From positions 124,001 through 188,000 of the forward strand of contig NZ_JAFFZS010000011.1 of the NCBI RefSeq assembly GCF_016921115.1: 64,000 bases of DNA. Direction: 5' to 3'. The DNA is from Streptomyces actuosus. GTDB lineage: Bacteria; Actinomycetota; Actinomycetes; Streptomycetales; Streptomycetaceae. A program made the translations under genes and the position numbers. Below, piece after piece: positions 59,745 through 64,000 of the stretch. The notes under the pieces are model-generated. The model saw only the letters and a program-made list of their open reading frames with translations, did no database searches and was not told the origin of the DNA. Within the stretch, counting starts at the first letter, position 1. The number at the start of each line of letters is the position of its first letter.

Positions 59745-60134
59745 TCAGCGCGGGCTGAGCGGGATGACCAGGACGCCGACGTGGGGCAGGCTCATCTCGG
59801 CCAGCAGCCGGGCCGTCCTGCCGCTGGCGCTGCTCGGGTCTGCGGGGTCCAGGCGCATGGCGCCCCGGTGGGGGCCGCGCGCGGGGTAGAGGTGCACCGT
59901 GTTCTGCGGTGCGTTGTGCTCGAAGACGCTGATGGTGGCGTAGTCGAACCCTCCGAGGTTCGGGTACCGCTCGGCGACGGCCACAGACAGGGCGGCGATG
60001 AGCTCGGGGCTCGGCGAGGCGACCGAGAGGGGGAGCGGGGGGCGGCGCGGACGGATGCGCAGAGCAAGGGTGCGTATCAGGACACTGAGGACGCCGAGGC
60101 CGAAGCCGATGGCGAGGGAGGCTGGCTGGATCAA
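59745..60134 (-). CDS. Hypothetical membrane-anchored protein, 129 aa
   Basis: N-terminal hydrophobic helix (SLAIGFGLGVLSVLIRTLAL) followed by a basic RIRPRRPP, then a soluble domain (ELIAALSVAVAERYPNLGG, ATISVFEHNAPQNTVHLY, MRLDPADPSSASGRTARL). TTG 60134 is the start, with GGGGAA upstream. Family unknown. Confidence 0.55.
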   Translation of the reverse strand: MIQPASLAIGFGLGVLSVLIRTLALRIRPRRPPLPLSVASPSPELIAALSVAVAERYPNLGGFDYATISVFEHNAPQNTVHLYPARGPHRGAMRLDPADPSSASGRTARLLAEMSLPHVGVLVIPLSPR

Positions 60135-60183
60135 GGTGGTTTCCCCGTGTTGGTTGAGTAGGGTCCGGTGGTCGGAGCGCGGG

Positions 60184-60810
60184 TTAGGCGGTGGTGCTGG
60201 CCACGGCGGCGTGGACGAGGCGGGCGAGTCCCTGGCGCCTCTGGTGCTTGGTCAGTCCCTGGACGCTTCCGGCGTTCTCGTGTCCGGCGGCGGCGGTCAG
60301 GCCGGACACGAGGGCGTGCACGAGTTCCTTGCCTGCGTCGTCGGGTGTGGTCGTCTGGGTGGCTGCCGTCAGTGCACGGGCGATGGGCCGGGTGGCTGCG
60401 GCGTACGCCTTGACGAAGCGGGGCTCGCCCTCGGCCGCGACGGCGGTCAGCACGCGCACGACCGGAAGGTGCGCGCTCCACCCGTCGAGTACGGCGTCGA
60501 CCATCCGGGCGGCGCCGGGCAGTCCGTCCGAGGACCAGGAGCCGTCCTTGAAGTCCTTGAGTGCCGCTTTCGTCTCCTTGGCCAGGAGCCCGGATGCTTC
60601 GAGGACGACGCCCTCGATGTCGGGGAAGTACTGGTAGAACGTCGCGGGTGACGTGCCCACCGCCTGGGCGATGTCCATCACCTTGATGTCGCGGTAGGGC
60701 TGGGTGGCGAGAAGCTGGATCGTCGCGTCCATCAGCTTCTGCCGTGTCTGGAGGCCGCGCTGGCTGGGCACGCGGCGGTCGGGGGTGCGGGTCACGACTC
60801 GGGTGGGCAC
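60184..60810 (-). CDS. TetR family regulator
   Basis: 208 aa. N-terminal TetR domain: TRQKLMDATIQLLATQPYRD, IKVMDIAQAVGTSPATFYQYF (HTH), then LDGWSAHLPVVRVL and a C-terminal helical ligand domain. GTG 60810 has CAGGAGAC upstream; the promoter at 60888-60916 and an inverted repeat overlapping its -10 indicate autoregulation. Confidence 0.85.
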   Translation of the reverse strand: MPTRVVTRTPDRRVPSQRGLQTRQKLMDATIQLLATQPYRDIKVMDIAQAVGTSPATFYQYFPDIEGVVLEASGLLAKETKAALKDFKDGSWSSDGLPGAARMVDAVLDGWSAHLPVVRVLTAVAAEGEPRFVKAYAAATRPIARALTAATQTTTPDDAGKELVHALVSGLTAAAGHENAGSVQGLTKHQRRQGLARLVHAAVASTTA

Positions 60811-60880
60811 AGTCGTCTCCTGAGCTGGAGGAAGGAAGGGGGGTGGTCCAGGTCTGGGGGCGGTGCCGCCGGACCCGACG

Positions 60881-60917
60881 TTCAATCACATTACACATTG
60901 AAGCACAAATAAGCAAC
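60881..60917 (-). promoter_or_regulatory. Sigma70-type promoter with palindromic operator, tetR
   Basis: Minus strand: TTGCTT (60911-60916) as -35, 17-bp spacer, TAATGT (60888-60893) as -10. TTCAAT (60881-60886) and ATTGAA (60897-60902) are inverted-repeat arms straddling the -10, a likely TetR operator. The 30 bases 60888-60917 equal 63804-63833 at 24 of 30 positions. Confidence 0.65.
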
Positions 60918-60920
60918 GCT

Positions 60921-61365
60921 CTAGGTGTGGGGCATCCCAACGTTCCCGCCTGACCTGCACCCGCGCGGCCCTGGCGGCTGCGTCCCCGGACTCAGCGCGG
61001 ACGGTGTCGGCCAACGGGAGAAGTCGAGCTCTTCGCCGTACAGTTCAACAGCGGCAGCGGCGTGCTTGCCCGGAATGACACCGGCCACCAGCAGCGCGTC
61101 GGCGCGGTCGTACCGCAGCCAGAGGACGGCGAACACTCGCCTGTGCCAGCCAGCTCGACTTGCGCAGGGGGGCCGGCCGGGCCCAGGCCGAGGCCGACGA
61201 CCATGTCCTCCACGCCGTCGGCCAGTTCGCCACATCCGGCCGGCGCCCGGGACCGGCATCGCGCAGGAAGCACCACGCTGCGGGCAGGTGCGCCACGGCC
61301 GAGCCGTTCGTAGTGGCGGGTCGAAGCGCAGCATGACGGTCGCTCCGAGGACTTGAAGGGGAGGG
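60921..61365 (-). pseudogene. Frameshifted remnant of an unknown gene
   Basis: On the minus strand, a segment reading ELADGVEDMVVGLGLGPAG and AQVELAGTGE lies in one frame up to about 61135, and the plausible continuation VFAVLWLRYDRADALLVAG, then VELYGEELDFSRWP, lies in another to the stop at 60921. Codon bias supports coding on both sides, so a single indel near 61135 is likely. Product unknown. A sequencing error is possible. Confidence 0.4.
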
Positions 61366-61410
61366 ACGTGCCGGGTGATCGCCCGGAACGGCGCGACCGT
61401 GGGGGACCTG

Positions 61411-61872
61411 CTACGCCTCGGACTGCGGCGGCTGCAGGGCTGGGGCGGACATGCGGTGAGTGAGGGCATGCGCGCCGGCGAACGCCGTCCCTGCGCCGAG
61501 GGCCAGGTAGTCCACCGCCCTCCCGCGTGGGACGAGTTCGTAACCGTGGCCGTGCAGCAGCACGGTGCAGACAGCGAAAGCTCCCGCCACCAGGGCGGCG
61601 TCCAGACCGGCCGCGGCAGCGCTCCACACCCAGCGGGCGCGAGCCGGGGCGGTCTTGCGCGCGTCCCGCCTGCGGAGGGCGGCGCAGGCCCCGCTCCGGG
61701 CGAGCCGACGCGTCTTGACGACAAGGGTCCCGAGCGGGCCGACGTACAGCCACATGACGGGCTGCTCCATCAGGAAGCCGCAGCCGGCGAGCAGCGCCAC
61801 CAGCCCGTAGACGGTGTGCAGTGGCTGACAGCGGCGGTGCTGGACGGTGCGGGGACGGGGCTCGTCGGACAT
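61411..61872 (-). CDS. Membrane protein, 153 aa
   Basis: Four hydrophobic segments: TVYGLVALLAGCGFLM, VMWLYVGPLGTLVV, GLDAALVAGAFAVCTVLL and DYLALGAGTAFAGAHAL, with a basic loop KTRRLARSGACAALRRRDARK. No family recognised. ATG 61872 with AGGAGAG upstream. Confidence 0.6.
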   Translation of the reverse strand: MSDEPRPRTVQHRRCQPLHTVYGLVALLAGCGFLMEQPVMWLYVGPLGTLVVKTRRLARSGACAALRRRDARKTAPARARWVWSAAAAGLDAALVAGAFAVCTVLLHGHGYELVPRGRAVDYLALGAGTAFAGAHALTHRMSAPALQPPQSEA

Positions 61873-61932
61873 GGCTCTCCTCGGCTGAAGACGTTCGGGA
61901 AGTCGGCCCGGTGCACGGGCCGTGGGACCTGT

Positions 61933-61962
61933 GGCACGGGCGGGACGGGGCCCACCCGTGCC
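61933..61962 (-). terminator. Stem-loop after the 586-aa gene
   Basis: GGCACGGG (61933-61940) pairs with CCCGTGCC (61955-61962); 12 bases past the stop of the 586-aa gene. Confidence 0.65.
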
Positions 61963-61974
61963 GCACGCGGACTG

Positions 61975-63735
61975 CTAGGCGTTCGTGCCGTGCCGGGGCG
62001 TCGCCGAGGGGCGGAGGCGGGCGCGGCGCAGCCGGTCGGACCACGGCGCGTCGGCGGGCCCAACGGGGTGCTCAGGGATGGTGATCTCGTAGTGGGGGCA
62101 GCTGCCGCGCTTTTCGGTCTCCAGGGCGGCGTGCCGGTGGGAGTTCGGGCACTGCTGCCGCTCGTGCTCTTCCCTCCAGTAGCGGACCGCCAGCGTGCGG
62201 CCGGTTCCGCCCTCGCGCGGCTCGCTCGGCTGCTGCTCCCGGAAGCGCTCGCCCGCGTCCGGGTCCACCCACCAGTTCTCGACCTGGCCGGAGTCGGAGA
62301 TGCCCCGCCGCCGTTCGGCATCGCGCTTGCTCGGCTTGAGCTGGTGGACCTGGTGGGCCAGGACCCGAACCGTGGACCGCTTGTGCTGGGTCAGCAGCTC
62401 CCACAGGGCCCGCACGTGGCGGAGCATCAGCTCCTGGCCGCCCTGGCGGCCCGATCCGCTCCGGTACCGCTCAGGGTTGTCCGGGTCGCGAAGTCGGGTC
62501 TCGGGATCCGAGATCTCGCCGGGGCGCGCCAGCAGGGTCTCGTAAGGCGAGAACGGCAGCTTCAGCAGCGACTCGTCGCACGTCAGGGCAGTGACCCAGG
62601 TCCACGGGGCGTCGTCGCACGCGGCCTCCACCGGCTCCAGAAGCCGGTCGGGCCGCAGAAGGAACCAGCCTTCCTCCGCCCGGGGCGACCACGGGCCCCA
62701 CACGTAGCCGACGATGCGTCGCCCGTTGGGCAGAGAGAGGGGGGTGTCCAGGAACAGCATCCCGCGCGAGGCAGGGAGGTGGGCGGGATCGAACGGGGTC
62801 GTCTTCTTCTCCGCCCGCCGCACCACGCGGCGTAGCGCCATCTGGCCGAGGGAGTCGCCGATCTGGAAGAGGCGGGCGGAGGAGGCCCGGTCGGCTTCCT
62901 GCCGCAGCTGCGTCACCACGGCCGCCTCCAGGCCGTCCGGATGCCCGTAGGGCGCCAGCCGCTCACGCTCCCGGCGGTACACCTCCGCCTTCGCCCGGGC
63001 CCAGTCCAGGCTCTGCCTGTGGGCCTCCACGTACCGGCGCCGCCAGGTACGGATGCGGTGCTGGTCGGGAGTTTCCCAGGCCGCCTTGTCCGTGCGGGCG
63101 AGACTCCGGCCCGGGGTGGTTCCACCGGGGTGGAGCCCCAGCGCGCGGAACCGGCGGGCCTCGGCGTCGACGTCGTCAACGACGACGTCCGGCGGGTCAA
63201 TGATCATCCGCTGGTGCCTGTCGTCCGGATCGAGGGCCCATTCCATTCCCGCGAGCTGGGCCAGCACCGCGCGCAACGTCTTCTCGTCGGCGCTTTTCAG
63301 GAAGTCGACCACGAGCATCTGCACCGTGTTCGCGTACGCGTCCGCCGCCGCGAAGCGCAGCATGCGCTTGACGAACCCGCCGACCGGGCCGCGCTGGCCG
63401 CTGGACAGCGCCAGCATCTGATCCGCGACCCGCTGGTCGCCCAGTGCCGCGTTCGCCAAGTGGTCGTAGATCTGCCGGAAGACGGCCATCTCCTCCTCCT
63501 CGGCGAGGACGTTGTCGATGGCGCCCCGTACCCGCGCCGAGGATGCCGGGGAGACTTCCGCCGGGACCGGCGGCCGGACCAACTGACCGGCAGCGGCATG
63601 CAGTTCCCGGTACAGCTTCAGCTGGAGCTCGCTGAGGATGAGGAGATCGTTGGGCTTGACCGGGGTCCGCTTGGCGGCACGGGCCGCGATGGCCAGAAGC
63701 TCGGAATCCGACAACTCGGGCATGTTCGAGTGCAT
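61975..63735 (-). CDS. Large orphan protein, 586 aa
   Basis: No family recognised. N-terminal third is helical and acidic (NDLLILSELQLKLYRELHAA, EEEEMAVFRQIYDHLANAAL, VQMLVVDFLKSADEKTLRAV). The middle is very Arg-rich (IRTWRRRYVEAHRQSL, EVYRRERERLAPYGHPDG). The last third has HTH-compatible HKRSTVRVLAHQVHQLKPSK and a possible zinc element near CPNSHRHAALETEKRGSC. Start: ATG 63735 with AGTAGGGATGA upstream is preferred over GTG 63789, which lies too close to the mapped -10. It has its own promoter (63804-63832) and terminator. Confidence 0.65.
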   Translation of the reverse strand: MHSNMPELSDSELLAIAARAAKRTPVKPNDLLILSELQLKLYRELHAAAGQLVRPPVPAEVSPASSARVRGAIDNVLAEEEEMAVFRQIYDHLANAALGDQRVADQMLALSSGQRGPVGGFVKRMLRFAAADAYANTVQMLVVDFLKSADEKTLRAVLAQLAGMEWALDPDDRHQRMIIDPPDVVVDDVDAEARRFRALGLHPGGTTPGRSLARTDKAAWETPDQHRIRTWRRRYVEAHRQSLDWARAKAEVYRRERERLAPYGHPDGLEAAVVTQLRQEADRASSARLFQIGDSLGQMALRRVVRRAEKKTTPFDPAHLPASRGMLFLDTPLSLPNGRRIVGYVWGPWSPRAEEGWFLLRPDRLLEPVEAACDDAPWTWVTALTCDESLLKLPFSPYETLLARPGEISDPETRLRDPDNPERYRSGSGRQGGQELMLRHVRALWELLTQHKRSTVRVLAHQVHQLKPSKRDAERRRGISDSGQVENWWVDPDAGERFREQQPSEPREGGTGRTLAVRYWREEHERQQCPNSHRHAALETEKRGSCPHYEITIPEHPVGPADAPWSDRLRRARLRPSATPRHGTNA

Positions 63736-63803
63736 GTCATCCCTACTTGGACGCGAAGGGTTTGGGGAGAGGTCGCGGGTGCCGAGCACCAGGCGATGAA
63801 ATG

Positions 63804-63833
63804 ACAGTACACATGGGAACGCGAATAAGCAAC
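63804..63833 (-). promoter_or_regulatory. Sigma70-type promoter of the 586-aa gene
   Basis: Minus strand TTGCTT (63827-63832), 17-bp spacer, TACTGT (63804-63809). The spacer shares CATGTG next to the -10 with the tetR promoter at 60888-60917. Confidence 0.6.
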
Positions 63834-63865
63834 AGAGGAGGGTGGTCCGGGCCTGGCCGGTGTGA

Positions 63866-64000
63866 TCAGCGAACGTGCGTCCCGGGCTGGCGCTTCCACC
63901 CGTTGGGCGCGCAGGTGGCGACGGCCGGCGTCTTCGCGCCGGCGCCGCTGCCCGCTTTCTCGAGCAGGGCGTTCATCTCGGACCGCCCATCCGGCATCAG
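63866..64000 (-). CDS. C-terminal fragment of an unknown protein at window edge
   Basis: The last 44 codons of a minus-strand gene enter from the right edge: LMPDGRSEMNALLEKAGSG, then VATCAPNGWKRQPGTHVR. Third-position GC is high. Too short to assign. Confidence 0.5.
   Translation of the reverse strand: MMPDGRSEMNALLEKAGSGAGAKTPAVATCAPNGWKRQPGTHVR

Noticed and set aside
1..64000. CRISPR arrays, tRNA/rRNA genes, IS elements, telomere-like ends
   Set aside because: Looked for regularly spaced repeats, tRNA-like cloverleaves, transposase motifs and terminal inverted repeats by eye; none was convincing. A tRNAscan-SE or ISfinder run would settle it.

Overview
The window is high-GC, gene-dense actinobacterial DNA with strong third-position GC bias, many GTG/TTG starts and 4-bp stop/start overlaps. 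Gene content (a conservon, DUF5753 and MmyB-type XRE regulators, DUF2637, LysM-BTAD, DUF6624) points to Streptomyces or a close relative. No rRNA, tRNA, transposase or CRISPR array was seen. An accessory location (chromosome arm or large plasmid) is likely but inferred: regulators, orphan genes, an SOS mutagenesis cassette, a DUF2637 protein and a replication-initiator-like gene sit together with no housekeeping block.

Layout. 1-2.6 kb: end of a cation/proton antiporter, a nitroreductase and a PRMT-like methyltransferase. 2.7-9 kb (minus): a TPR regulator coupled to a small membrane protein, two tandem exonuclease/endonuclease/phosphatase paralogues, and a coupled string of DUF6624, unknown, GNAT and LuxR-type HTH genes. 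9-14.2 kb (minus): a complete conservon (sensor ATPase, roadblock, DUF742, GTPase) followed by two cytochrome P450-type genes. 14.3-17.4 kb (minus): GH15 trehalase/glucoamylase-like enzyme, a small protein and a DUF5753 regulator, all coupled. 17.6-26 kb: regulators, an anti-sigma-like ATPase operon, TrmO-like, GNAT and gamma-glutamylcyclotransferase-like genes.

26-34.5 kb: a secreted SH3 protein, a prepilin peptidase, an ATP-dependent DNA ligase, and an SOS cassette (LexA-type box, dnaE2, and a truncated Y-family polymerase relative without catalytic acids). 34.5-37.4 kb: two membrane proteins. 37.5-49.3 kb (minus): one tightly coupled Tad/Flp pilus operon of twelve genes encoding lipoprotein, secreted protein, CpaB-like, TadZ-like, TadA, TadB, TadC, pilin, two TadE, a TadG-like protein and a 1282-aa membrane LysM-BTAD protein. 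The prepilin peptidase at 27.2 kb probably serves it.

50-64 kb: XRE/MmyB regulator with a metallo-beta-lactamase-fold protein, IclR-type regulator with FabG, a run of stem-loops in front of a replication-initiator-like gene, a small-membrane-protein operon, a large lipoprotein, several orphan genes, a TetR regulator, a frameshifted gene remnant and a 586-aa orphan gene. Two pairs of conserved non-coding elements tie parts together: a 33-bp element 44-50 bp before two membrane-protein operons (37.5 and 57.5 kb), and a 30-bp sigma70-type promoter shared by the tetR gene and the 586-aa orphan (60.9 and 63.8 kb).
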